DNA of 64,000 nt from Daucus carota subsp. sativus (Eukaryota; Streptophyta; Magnoliopsida; Apiales; Apiaceae). Made by a program: the position numbers and the translations under genes. The notes under the pieces are model-generated. The model ran no database searches, was not told the origin of the DNA, and saw nothing but the letters and a program-made list of their open reading frames with translations. Every line of letters begins with the position of its first letter. The first letter of the stretch is position 1. Positions 40,518 to 52,547 of this stretch are shown piece by piece. The stretch covers positions 42,867,598 to 42,931,597 of the forward strand of contig NC_030385.2 in NCBI RefSeq assembly GCF_001625215.2, given 5' to 3'.

Positions 40518-41454
40518 CGGGGTGCGTGAGTGATAATTTTAGTGGGGTCTACTAATTGTACTTTTAAGATTTGAATATTTGATCATTGTCTTGAGGAGCT
40601 CATTCACTGGCCCTAGCCCAGAGCCCCAGGCCCAAGAACTATGGTCATAATATTGGTCTGCAGTAATTGTACTGCCCGGGCCCAAGTAATGCGTAGATGT
40701 GCGGTCCTGGCGGACTTGCTGGACCAGCCCAAGAAAACGAGTCAACATGACAACCGCAACATAAATTTGCGACTCCATATTCCATACTATATGTTGTCTC
40801 TCTATAATTCTGCATTAAATTTATTTGACTAATTTAATTAATTATTTTAATTTCTCCAGTTACTCCGTCAGTTCCTTAAAAATTTAATTAAAATTTATTT
40901 TAATATTTTAATAATATATTTACGTTTAAAATAAAAAGACATGCGTGAAAAATTAGTTAAATTAAATATAATATATTCACATATTGAATAGATTTTAAAA
41001 TTTTATTAGAAAATAGAATTATATCAAAAAAATATTATGTTAAAAGTTAGACACGGGATATAAACTATTTTCGCATCACCTTTCTAATTATGTTGAAATG
41101 TACCTGGCCTTTTCGGTTCCTTGTAGTATTACTAAGCAATGTCCTTCGATGTTTAAATTCTCTCAGAGACCTGATTCCCTGTATTTTCCTGTATTAACAC
41201 AGGAAAGGTTTATCTTATGTTGTCTTGGATATGATGTGTTTAAAACTAAATTGTTAAGAAAAACAAAGCAAGTGTTAGTTTATTCTTTTTGTTGGAAAAA
41301 ACGTTACAATTCACTAGCTACTCCTATAAGTGTGGGTGTAAATATAATGAGGAATAAAGGTCTATGGAACATTACTAGTCAACTAATCCATTCTTTTCCT
41401 CTAGCAAGTAGTACTAGTACCCAACTTCTCCAAATAAGTGAGGGAATTCTAGTA
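40518..41454. other. Divergent promoter region between pGlcT and GH9 genes
   Basis: About 940 bp. It contains a one-ended Stowaway-like CTCCGTCAGTTCCTT near 40863. An open frame without stops (41098-41454) runs into the GH9 gene, but the GH9 signal peptide shows that translation starts at 41455. No TATA box was confidently assigned. Confidence 0.5.
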
Positions 41455-43819
41455 ATGGAGAGCAAGCATATGCAGAAGAAAGCCTGGCATTGCTTATATG
41501 CATTGTCCCTGATCTTTCTCTTCTCCAATGCGCGTGCTTCTGACTACGCAGAAGCTCTCACCAAGTCTCTTCTATACTTCGAGGCACAACGCTCTGGTCG
41601 TCTGCCTTACAACCAAAGAGTTCCCTGGCGTGACCATTCCGGTCTAACTGATGGCCTAGAACAAGGAGTAAAGTCCACATTCTTATAAGCTTCGAAGATG
41701 TATTAACTGAAAAAATTGCATTTCATTGTTTAGAGTTTTTTTAATTAAATGTTTGATGTTTATGCAGGCTGATTTAGTTGGAGGGTACTACGATGCTGGT
41801 GACCATGTAAAATTCGGATTGCCTATGGCATTTACGGTCACAATGTTGTCGTGGGGTGTCATTGAATATGGCAAAGAGATGGCTAGTGCCGGAGAATTGG
41901 AGCATGCCTTGGAGGCTATCAAGTGGGGAACTGATTACTTCATGAAAGCTCACACTAGTCCAAATGTGTTATGGGCAGAGGTAGAACTGATTATAGTTTA
42001 TCAGCTGGAACGCGATTTTAGCTGTACTTAAGCTACAATTCTCTAGCCTGAATGCTTATGTGATGGTAGATAAATCTGTTTTTCTGCAGGTAGGTGATGG
42101 AGACACGGATCACTACTGCTGGCAGAGACCGGAGGACATGACAACCTCACGACAGGCCTACAAGATAGACGAAACCAATCCAGGCTCGGATCTGGCAGGC
42201 GAGACCGCTGCAGCAATGGCAGCAGCCTCAATTGTGTTCAAAAAAACTAACCCACATTACTCTCATATATTACTGCACCACGCTCAACAGGTTCAGTAAA
42301 CAACAATACTGTCTGAGACCATTCAATCTGACATATAAATCATAAATGTTGTGTTAAATGGTTGATGTTATTTGGCAGGTGTTTGAATTTGGAGACAAGT
42401 ATAGAGGCAAATATGACAGGAGTGTGGGAGTAGTGAAGAGTTACTATGCATCAGTGAGTGGGTACATGGATGAGTTATTATGGGGAGCCATTTGGTTATA
42501 CAAAGCCACCGACAGAGAGGAGTATATAAATTATGTCATTAACAAGGCTCATTCATTTGGTGGCATTGGATGGGCTATTACTGAATTTAGCTGGGATGTT
42601 AAATTTGCTGGTATACAAATTCTTGCTTCCAAGGTAAATAATTCATGCTATCTCTCGCTCCTTTTACGAGATGTCTCTGTCTCTCTCGCTCTTTTTATGG
42701 GATGTTGGAAATTAGTTTTCTCTCGCTCTTTTTACGGGATGTAGAGAAAAATAGCTGTCTCGATGTTTTATTTTCAACATTTCGTATTTGCTTTTTTACT
42801 TGTCTGTTTGTCTGAATCTGTTTCGAGATTTCTTGGTTTTAATTGAGGGAAGTTTGAAATTTGCAGTTACTTTATACGACAACTTTTTGACTTAATACAG
42901 TTGATGGGATGAAATAAGAATATCTAGGGTAGGGGAAGGCACAAAACTATGTGCAGGAGCTGTAATTGATGCATTTTGCATGGCTGTGCTTTAAAGTGGT
43001 GAAAAATGCATTAGTATGAAAACTGAGAAAGGCAAATATTTTACATGGTTCAAGTAAAAACTTGTATTTGTGATATTTTGTGTAGTGTTTCACCTGTTCC
43101 TTATTGACGTTTTTAGCCCCTTTATAATCTTACATTTTCTTTCCACGCCGGTTTTTTTTTTTTTTTGGTTTCTGCAGCTACTCTCTGAAGAAAAGCACAA
43201 AAACTATGGGGGCATACTTGAGGAATACAGATCAAAAGCCGAGTTCTACATCTGTTCATGCCTAAACAAAAACAATGGCATCAACAACATTGACCGGACC
43301 AATGGTGGCCTATTGTTCACACGCCAGTGGAACAACATGCAATATGTATCATCTGCGTCTTTTCTTCTAACAGTCTACTCGGATTTTCTTGCAAATTTAA
43401 ACCAACACCTGAGTTGCCCGAGAGGAAATGCCTCACCAGGGGAACTTTTGGCTCTAGCCAAATCTCAGGTCGATTATATTTTAGGCTTGAACCCCAAAAA
43501 CATCAGTTACTTGGTGGGATATGGTTTAAACTATCCGACCAAAGTGCACCACAGGGGTGCATCAATTGTCTCGTATAGAGAAAAGAAAGGGTTCATTGGG
43601 TGCACTCAGGGGTATGACGAGTGGTACAGTCACAACGGGTCAAATCCCAACGTTCTAGTTGGAGCTCTGGTGGGAGGCCCTGACCGAGACGATGAGTTTC
43701 TTGATGATAGAGGAAATTATGTGCAAACTGAGGCATGTACATATAACACAGCCCCCCTTGTTGGGGTTCTTGCAAAGTTGAATCAATTGTATGGTTTGCA
43801 GTTGATTGGTTCTTATTAG
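41455..43819 (+). CDS. Endo-1,4-beta-glucanase, glycoside hydrolase family 9 (secreted, class B type)
   Basis: Five exons: 41455-41667, 41768-41980, 42090-42290, 42379-42633 and 43178-43819, giving 507 residues. The start [14 protein letters not shown] opens a signal peptide ([15 protein letters not shown]), so the enzyme is secreted to the wall, where GH9 endo-glucanases cut beta-1,4-glucans during expansion, abscission or ripening. GH9 marks: [13 protein letters not shown] with catalytic-region Asp80/Asp83, SYLVGYG then TKVHHRGAS (His about 418-419), and [23 protein letters not shown] carrying the acid/base Glu at about 479. The protein ends soon after (QLIGSY), so there is no CBM49 (class C) and no membrane anchor (class A). 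The specific isoform is not identified. Confidence 0.95.
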
Positions 43820-44359
43820 ATATTTAGAGATGCAGATGTAGTAGGAATTTAGGATGTTCTAATATCAGGGTGAAAAACCTACTAGCTGAGTATCATCAAT
43901 TTGCATTTTTGTACTACCATGTAATATGAAAGCATAATATAGTGCTTTACACATACCACAGCAGAATACATTGGTCCATCTCTTTAACACATCTTATATC
44001 TGAGACTGAGAGACTATCAGCCTCATATCTCTGGTAGCTGCAACAGGTGTGGACAGTCCTAGACTATGCAGGATACATATAAGATAGAGGGTGCAAGTAT
44101 GGTTTATCTACAAGGTGGATAGTAATTTTGAGGCCATCTTGATAGCCACTTCCCAGCACAAACACCGTTGTGCCATTTGGACTGAGAGGGCTGGTAACTT
44201 GACTATTATAACAAGGTTTAAAAGAGATCAAGCTTTGAAATCCTCCTGCGTCCTACCCCAGATAAACTAGCAGTGGTCCACTCCTTAAAACCCAAATTAC
44301 GGGCTTTCAAATGTAAGAACCTAGTAGCCTGTCAAAAATATATAATACAGTTAGGACCC

Positions 44360-44390
<31 letters not shown>

Positions 44391-45036
44391 AAAAAAAAGA
44401 AAAGAAAGAAAACTATTACCTCAAGGTTTTGGGAGAGTTGATAATTTAACACCTCTTAACTATAACAAATTTGTAGTATTCTACTATTCTTGGCTTGGAA
44501 GAACATGAATCTTCCTTTCCCTCTCAGACCAATTTATTGATTGAGCATTACTCAGTACACAGAACTCAGAAACAATATAGGGAGGTTATGGTCGCCATAA
44601 CCTGCCTAAGTAGTAAGTACTGTCTTTTAAAATAATTAGAAGGGTGGTCTACTGATATCTAAACTTGCTTCACGTTTTTAATACGTGTGTTAACAACCAA
44701 ACACACTGGTCACAATGGTGGTCACATTATCTAGTGGATGGAATTTTCAAATTTGGTACCTTTTCCTCCATCCATTTACCCAATAATTATAAACAAGGAA
44801 GCAGCACTTAAAAACTTGCATTTATTAACTATTCCAACAACCACATTCCGTTGTTTGATAAAAAGTGTGAAATGGGATAAATATAGGACTTCCAAAATCA
44901 CTACAACATCTTAAATAAGAAGTGTCGGAAAAAGTTTTTTGCACAAAAGACAGCACACGAGCTATACTGGAACTGTAGTTGCTGATTTGACTGGAAAACA
45001 ATATTATTCTGGCAGCCGAATGCTTACTTTATAAGA
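43820..45036. other. Intergenic spacer, GH9 3' flank to uL30 3' flank
   Basis: The genes on either side converge here. It holds the C/A homopolymer block at 44357-44398. A short open stretch at about 44085-44220 on the minus strand (SPLSPNGTTVFVLGSGYQDG) looks gene-like, but I do not recognise it and see no exon structure. Confidence 0.5.
44357..44398. repeat. C24-A18 homopolymer block
   Basis: An unbroken run of 24 C followed directly by 18 A. Long C runs are uncommon in plant DNA and hard to sequence, so the exact lengths may be an assembly artefact. Confidence 0.85.
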
Positions 45037-45457
45037 TTACATGGATTGCTGGGAAGAACCATTTGCAGGCTTAGGAAAATGGTTTACAACAAGTGGCGGT
45101 CGTATAGCTTGATGGTCAGCAATCTTTTGTTTCCGAGCTTTGTACATTTCTTCTGTCTCGATCACAACCAATCTTTTAACCTAAGAGACCAAGTGAAGAT
45201 AAAAAGTTACCAAGTGTTCAAAAAACTTATCTCTTGCAATGTGCTTTTATTATTAAACATACCTGTTGAAGCATTCCTCTAACAGTAGGAGTGTTCCATC
45301 GCATGACAGTACGATTGCACTTCCGTAAACGTAATGCTTCTAGTGTACGTCTATGCAGCTTCCTGGTTCCTGGTATTCCCCTGACCAAAGTTATGTATAG
45401 GTTTGGACTCCATGCAATTGGAACACAAGCTTTATAAGCCTTGAAGGCATTCAACAT
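45037..45457 (-). CDS. Ribosomal protein uL30, mitochondrial type
   Basis: Two coding exons, 45457-45263 and 45180-45037, giving 112 residues (the Arabidopsis homologue is about the same size). The sequence MLNAFKAYKACVPIAWSPNL, TLVRGIPGTRKLHRR, LRLRKCNRTVMRWN, TVRGMLQQVKRLVVIETEEM is the bacterial/mitochondrial L30 fold, which sits in the large ribosomal subunit. There is no obvious targeting extension, as in other plant members of this family. The start codon at 45457 follows the conserved NAFKA beginning. A 5' UTR intron is likely: a GT donor at about 46226 follows TTGTTCAG, and the next exon begins near 45477-45483. The gene diverges from the PP2A B' gene. Confidence 0.93.
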
Positions 45458-45482
45458 GTTGTTTAATTTCTTCAACCTAACA

Positions 45483-46226
45483 ATGTCAAGGAAACATCGA
45501 GAAGAATGTCAGTGTGAAGAAAATTTCAAACACTGACAAACAAGAAATCCAGATATCAAAGTATTAAATAAAGCATCATACAAACATTTCCACTTCTCGG
45601 ATCCATTACGCCTTCTTACATATTGACTACATTAACCTTCCAAAAAGAATCCTTAATTCTGGAACCAACAGTCGGGGTAAATTTCAGAATTCACGGAGAC
45701 AATTAAAATACATAAAATGCCTCCATCTCCAACCTGGGCAGCACAGGTTGGGTCCAATACACTTCTTTTACCTTGTTTTCGACTTCCCAAGAAACTTGCT
45801 CCCGGGTTTTTTAGGAACAAAAGCAGATCAATGATAAAACATGAAAGATAGAAAAGGTAAAGGTAAACAAGGGGGCAAGAAAGAGGAAGTAGAAGCTCTC
45901 AAGAATCAATAACAAGAAAGATGGGTTATACTCAGAATTAAAAAAATAAAATTATAAACTACTACATGAGTAATCACAATCAAGCTCTCTGGTAAAGGAT
46001 ATCCAGATCAACAACAAGAACCTAACCAGTGTTCCAGTTGAATTAATATCCTTTACACGACTATTAAACGAACAATCAGCTTCAAGATCAAGAACATTTC
46101 ATACACTGATATCAGCATTAAACGAAGACCCATTAGCCCAAATAAACATTTAATCTGCGCAGTTAAAAGGCATGTTAAAAAATGTAAGATCAAAATATAG
46201 TACTTGAGAAACTACAAGAGAGTACC
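45483..46226 (-). other. Probable 5' UTR intron of uL30
   Basis: About 740 bp with a GTACTCTC donor on the minus strand at 46226 and a TTGTTAG acceptor near 45483. No coding content. The leader exon would lie at about 46227-46310. Confidence 0.5.
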
Positions 46227-46310
46227 TGAACAAAAGTGGCCGAGATATAACCGACGACAACCAGGGTTTTAGACCGACAAGACTACCCAAATCCATGTGT
46301 TTTTCTACTT

Positions 46311-47560
46311 TTTTAAGGATGTAGTAATTTTTTTTATTTTTTTTTATGTTTTATCAAAATTCGTAATTACAAATATTTATTTTATATTTCAAGAATATTT
46401 CTATTCGTAATATTTATTTATTTTTTTATTTGGTACGTGGTTAATATGCTTGTTACGACTTACGAGTCGGTTCGTGTGATTTTTCACTTATACGAAATCG
46501 ATGATGTGTAACCAGTTAGGTTGCATATTTAAAAAATATTATATTTTATTAAGTTGATTTTGTGAGTTAGAATGACGTGTTCGTAAATTATGATTTTTTG
46601 TTACATAAATGACTTTTGATTTATTTTCAATTTTAATAATATAATACTAAATTTATTTTCCATATCAATATTATCTCTAAATATGTTTAAATATGTATTT
46701 GTGTAAGGTACTCGTCCCTGACATATGTATGCCACATATTGTTTTTCGACATCGGATGAATATCCTACGGTCAGAGTTAGACCTATACGTCCGGGTACTT
46801 TTAAAGTATTGGACGAGTCTCGTTTAGTATCTTTTAACCGCTGGACAAGTATATTTTACCTATTATTAGAAAACACCAAGTGTATTAAACTTTTGTTATG
46901 AGATCATTTCTCAACAAATTTTCTAGATGATGACTTTGTATTCATGCGTTCCGACGGAAAAAAACCAAACTAATTTTAACATTTTAGTGAATCTGGAATC
47001 AAATATAAGAAGGTGACTCAAAACTTTTTTAATGATAAATAGACATTCATCATATTTTGATAACTTTCTGACAATAAATCATCATTTAAAATAAAATTCA
47101 TTTAATCTTATCCAAAAAAATTCATGCCACCTTCATCATTTCTTTTTTCTAAGTTTACTCTCTTAATTAGAATATTTTTCTATTCAACAACTAAACAGAA
47201 CATAAATTTTTGGTCTCAATTTAGTTATTCATTTCATAATATTTCTGGACAAATTGTGAGTACTCACTCGTGGAACACTCGTAATAAAAGTCTGATCGAA
47301 ACATTCTAGAGATATTGTAGAACCACAATAATAAATAATAAATAAATAAAACAAAGAAGAAGAATAGTAGCGTATACAATGGGGAACACAAGAACAAGCT
47401 GACGACGACTCGGGCAACACTACCTGATCTAATTCATCTTTTAACTATTTCTTCTTAATTCAAAAACAATTTTATTTCTTCTTTTATTTCTAACAAAATC
47501 AAAATTAGGGTTTGTATTTCCCGAGTAAAGATCAATTGATCTCTTCATTTCTTTCAGATC
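46311..47560. other. Divergent promoter region between uL30 and PP2A B'
   Basis: About 1.2 kb, AT-rich, with no recognised gene or transposon. The PP2A leader begins near its right end. Confidence 0.6.
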
Positions 47561-47903
47561 CCAGTCCCCTCTTCAATGTAAGTTCTTCTGTTCTTTTCTT
47601 TCAGCAGCTGCTATTAATATATGCACATATGTGTGAATACGATGCTCTATTTTTGTAATTCGTTGATGAATTTGTGTTTATATGAGCCTATAATAAAACC
47701 CTTTTCAGGTTCTTGATTTTTGATCAAGATTTGGTGCTTTTGATCAAGATTTTATGATATCTTTTGTGGGTATCGATCATATTTTGTAAAGGGTTGAGAA
47801 TGTATTGAATAGTATGAGTTGCTACTTTAAAGGTGGAAACTTCGTGTTGTATTGGTCCTAAAGGGGGTTCTTGAAAGGATCCCATTTGGGTGTTTTAGTG
47901 GAT

Positions 47904-50900
47904 ATGATTAAGCAGATTTTAGGCAAACTTCCTCGGAAGACGTCGTCTAAATCTTCTAGCAGTAAGGAGGGTGCTTTTGCGTCTGCTAACTCGTCAGGTT
48001 TAGTTAGTGGTGTTGTTGGGAATACTCCTAAGAGTAATTCTGCTTCTGGGAAAGTACTTAATACAGATTCGGGAGCTTCTCATTCTAGTAATGGGACACA
48101 TGTTTCACAACCAACGAGTACTAGTGTTAAATCAAATCAAGGAAAGAAACTAGGGACGATGGGTTCGGAAAAAGGTCAAGTGAATAATAATACTGTTTAT
48201 GAAGCTTTGCCTAGCTTTAAGGATGTTCCAAGCTCTGAGAAGAATAATCTTTTTGTTAGGAAGTTGAATATGTGCTGTATTGTGTTTGATTTTACTGATC
48301 CTTCGAAGAATCTGAAAGAGAAGGATATAAAGCGACAGACCTTGCTTGAGCTTGTCGAGTACATTTCGTCGGTGACGTCCAAGTTCAATGAGATAACAAT
48401 GCTGGAAATCACGAAAATGATTGCTGCAAATTTGTTTCGAGCACTGCCGAATCATGATAATAAACTACCTTATGTATATGACCCGGAGGATGACGAACCG
48501 ACTTTGGAGCCATCCTGGCCTCATCTCCAAATTGTATATGAATTTCTTTTGAGATTTGTTGCTTCCCCGGAGACAGATGCAAAACTAGCTAAAAGATACA
48601 TTGATCAGTCTTTTCTGTTGAAATTACTTGAACTCTTTGACTCAGATGATCAAAGGGAAAGGGAATACTTGAAGACAATCCTTCACCGTATTTATGGAAA
48701 GTTCATGGTGCACCGTCCATTTATTAGAAAATCCATTAACAACGTCTTCTACACTTTTATATTTGAGACGGGCCACCATAATGGAATTGCAGAATTGCTT
48801 GAGATCTTGGGTAGTATTATCAATGGATTTGCACTTCCCTTGAAGGAAGAGCACAAACACTTCCTTGTCCGTGCACTGATTCCCCTACACAAACCCAAAT
48901 GCATATCAATGTACCACCAGCAACTTTCTTATTGCATTACCCAGTTTGTGGAGAAAGATTTCAAGCTGGCTGACCCAGTGATCCGAGGTCTACTAAAGTA
49001 TTGGCCGATAACTAATAGCTCAAAAGAGGTTATGCTACTTGGTGAGCTAGAAGAAGTTCTGGAAGCTACCCTAGCAGCCGAATTTCAACGGTGCATGGTC
49101 CCATTGTTCCAACAAATTGCTCGCTGCCTCAGCAGTTCACACTTTCAGGTGACATATTAGTATATAATATGTCATTCATTGATGTTACAGGGATCTCTAT
49201 TAAACCGTTTTATTAATTCCTTTTGTGCCATTATGTACTACCAGATAATTGGTAGTTTATGAACGTGTCTCGTTTTGAAATTGTTTATTCGTGACGTTTT
49301 CTTGTGCAATTGATACTCTGTGGACTTTAATGAGTGCTCTGCCAACTGCTTATATAAGTATCTAGTTGACTAGTAACTATAGTTCATATGTATATATTAT
49401 CTGTCATGAACAGGAATTATTTTTGATGCTTCCCACAATAACTTTAGTTTAGAAATTATACAGATATTGGTATAAATGTAAAATTATATATATATGTGTG
49501 TGTGTGTGTATTTTAAATTTACACTTCGTAAATATATTCACTTGGCTTTTCAATTAATAAAGTACAAATGAAAACCCAGCTTCTTATAAAAGGGAAATAA
49601 AAATTATTTTTAAAGAAATAAAAGACAGTGAAACTCAGTCAAGACCCTTAGAAGATGACATTAATAATAATAATCTTCTTCAATATTAATTATTATAGTT
49701 TGTGATCTTCTTAATATTGAAACAAACAAAATTTTCAATATATCATTATCTACTTTGAGTTCACTTACTTCGTATGCATACTATTATAAGTAACAATACC
49801 CGGATATTGTATATGCATATATAGTTATTACAGTAATGATGATCAATATTAGTTATTATAGTTTGTGATTTTCTTAATATTGAAACAAACAAATTTTTCA
49901 GTATATCATGATTTACTTTAACTTCACGTAATTCGTATGCATACTATTATAAGTAACAATACCCTGATATTATATATATTCTAGTGGGTCAAACAAAACG
50001 GTGAGAACATATTTTGTTTACGACCTTATGTACCCAGGTGAGTGGTTGGGACTTGGGATATGTATTAATTGATAAAGACATACATTCAATTATTGGACTG
50101 AGGATGGTATAGCCTTGAATCAAATCAAAATTGAAATGTCTTAATATGTGTAAAAGTCAAACCGGGCCAAAATATGGAATGAAGGGACTAGGGAGTAGTA
50201 TATAAGTATATTCAAGACATCTTGGAGATTCTGTGATAATAGATACCAAGTTGTAATATGGTGTCATACTGTCATGCTATAATATAATAGAGGCTATTAT
50301 GTTTTAAGAAAATATTGCTTCTGATCTGATGTTTGCCAAACTTGAATCCTTATATTAATAATATGACTGTTATTGTATAGAGTATTTTATATTTTTAAGC
50401 TATTAAGATCTTGCGTCAAAATTGAATCAGGCTTCATGACTGAGGGATAGCATGCACATGATCGCTCAACTTGCTCATGGGTCATATGTTCAAGATCTTC
50501 TCAATATCCCCACTAAGAGAAGATTCTCGAGTCATTTGTTTAATATTAATTCTTTATTAGTGCAGAGATTTCTATCTATTTTAATTTGGAGAAGTTAATA
50601 ATTTAGGTACTAAATGGGGAACACAATCACAATTTGAGTCCGGGTTGGAGTAGTTTGTATATATTGCAGTAGCATAAAGAGTAGTTTCTACATTTATTGT
50701 CATCACTCGTTTCTCATTAGAATTTAGATTACAGAGAGGCCGTCATTCGTGAAACAGATTTAGATGTTAATACACAGTTATTGTGTAGTTCACGAAGAAT
50801 ACTGCCTTTAGATAGGCACTATACAACTTTATCAGATTTGTTACTTTATAGTTAAAAATTAATTTTATATTCTGGACAGTCAGTATAAAGTTAGCATTCT

Positions 50901-52547
50901 AGCATACATCAATCGACTCCTGCAGACATTTACAAATTCTTCTACAGCACAGCTATAACTTTCTTGATAGATAGTGTATAATTCTGCATGGACCCGATTC
51001 TAGTGAACCAATTTCCTTGTCTTAGTTATTTTCTTTTGGATATTTAATTTGTGTTAACACTGGTCTAGGAACATGAATTATCACCTACCTGTCCAACTAT
51101 TTACATAGTAAACTTGTAAACAATGTTGAGGGCATGTAGTGATGGAATCTGCCATTACATGATCTCTCAAGATTTGTATCTTAGACTATCTGCACTTCAA
51201 CATGTATTTAAATGATCTCAGATAATCAGAAATCAGAAACAATGGCATTTTCTGCCATTTGTAACAAATTTTCCATGTTATCATATATACTTCAAAGCAA
51301 TCTGAAAAGCTATTAGTTATCTTAAATTAGAGTATAATCTTCTATTTGACTTTGACCAAAAGGATGCTACATGTTTATTACTCCCTCTGTCCTGGCCATT
51401 TGTATACGTTTGAGACAGAGGGCTCGGCACGCATTTAAGGTTCTTATAAAATATAGTTCCATAAATATTATTATTATTTTTGCTTTTGAATACAAATTTA
51501 ATGTTTAAATTTTTATTCAGAAACAAAAGCTTTTAAAAACAAGTTATAGAAATATTCTTTATAGAAGCCTTAAAATCCCTACCAAGCAATGCAAAAAACT
51601 GAACAGAAATGAGTGGGACAGAGGGAGCATAGTACAATAGTAGATGTCGCGTGGTGTCATAAAATGTTTTAGTAACTACTTGTAAAATTCTAATTGATAT
51701 ATATGTCATTTAACCCCCCTCCCGACGAACATGATCCATAAGTACTGCGGGGCCTTGTCAATGGAATTGCCATCAAGTTCAGTTCTAGAGTAATGAAACT
51801 GTGGTGCATAGATGTGCTTTTGAGAAGTGACTTCCATTTATTCTAGTATAATGAGAACAGCAGTGTTGATACATTTTGGATTGTCCTCATGAAGAGTAGA
51901 ATAGAATGCTATGAACTTAAAACCAAGGACTGGATTCTATAATAATGTCAAGAGCAGAGAAGATTGGAAGCTGATTTTGGATGTAGTTGGTTTTATCGTC
52001 CTTCCTTTCTGTTCATTAAGGGTTCACTTGGATCTCGATCTTTAAGTATGATTATACTGAATAGTTCCTGTGTTCTTTTCCCTGCACTGTACGACAAGTT
52101 GTGCTCATGATTAATCTATAATATATTGCGCTTTGACATGTCATGTCTTTGCCACAGGTAGCCGAGCGTGCATTGTTCCTATGGAATAATGATCACATAA
52201 GGAATCTTATTACTCAGAATCGCAAGGTTATACTTCCAATAATTTTCCCGGCATTGGAAAACAACACCAGGAGTCATTGGAATCAAGCTGTTCAGAGCTT
52301 GACAGTGAATGTTAAAAAAATCTTTTCCGATGCAGATCAAGTACTTTTCGACGAGTGCCTATCCAAATTCCAAGAAGATCAGATCAGGGAAAAAGAAACA
52401 TCGGAGAAACGAGCATCCACCTGGAAGCGGTTGGAAGATGTCGCAGCATCCAACACTGGGAGCAACGAGGCATTGCTCGACTCTAGTTTTGCTTCCTCTG
52501 TCACAGTATCTACTAGCACAACTTCTCAAGCCAAGACAGGTGGTTGA
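47904..52547 (+). CDS. PP2A regulatory subunit B' (B56 family)
   Basis: Two coding exons, 47904-49148 and 52158-52547, split by a 3-kb intron and giving 544 residues. The start [12 protein letters not shown] is the usual N-terminus of plant B' subunits; frames upstream lack ATG. B56 subunits wrap around the PP2A scaffold and steer the phosphatase to substrates. After a Ser-rich stretch of about 90 residues comes the HEAT-like B56 domain with [86 protein letters not shown]-type helices and, in exon 2, [14 protein letters not shown] and [11 protein letters not shown]. The tail is Ser/Thr-rich and ends SQAKTGG. A 5' UTR intron (about 47579-47708) precedes the coding exon. The exact plant isoform is not assigned. 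Confidence 0.96.
49681..49979. repeat. 163-bp tandem duplication in the PP2A B' intron
   Basis: CAATATTAATTATTATAG at 49681 and CAATATTAGTTATTATAG at 49844 begin two copies that run on through CTTAATATTGAAACAAAC and TTCGTATGCATACTATTATA. They differ by scattered substitutions. Confidence 0.85.
51381..51627. mobile_element. Stowaway MITE in the PP2A B' intron
   Basis: The left end is CTCCCTCTGTCCTGGCCA and the right end reads CTCCCTCTGTCCC on the other strand. It is flanked by TA at 51379-51380 and by CA, a changed TA, at 51628-51629. The interior relates to the copy at 16031-16282. Confidence 0.87.

Noticed and set aside
44085-44220. Minus-strand stretch reading SPLSPNGTTVFVLGSGYQDG
   Set aside because: It looks protein-like, but I do not recognise it, and no splice sites or start support a gene.
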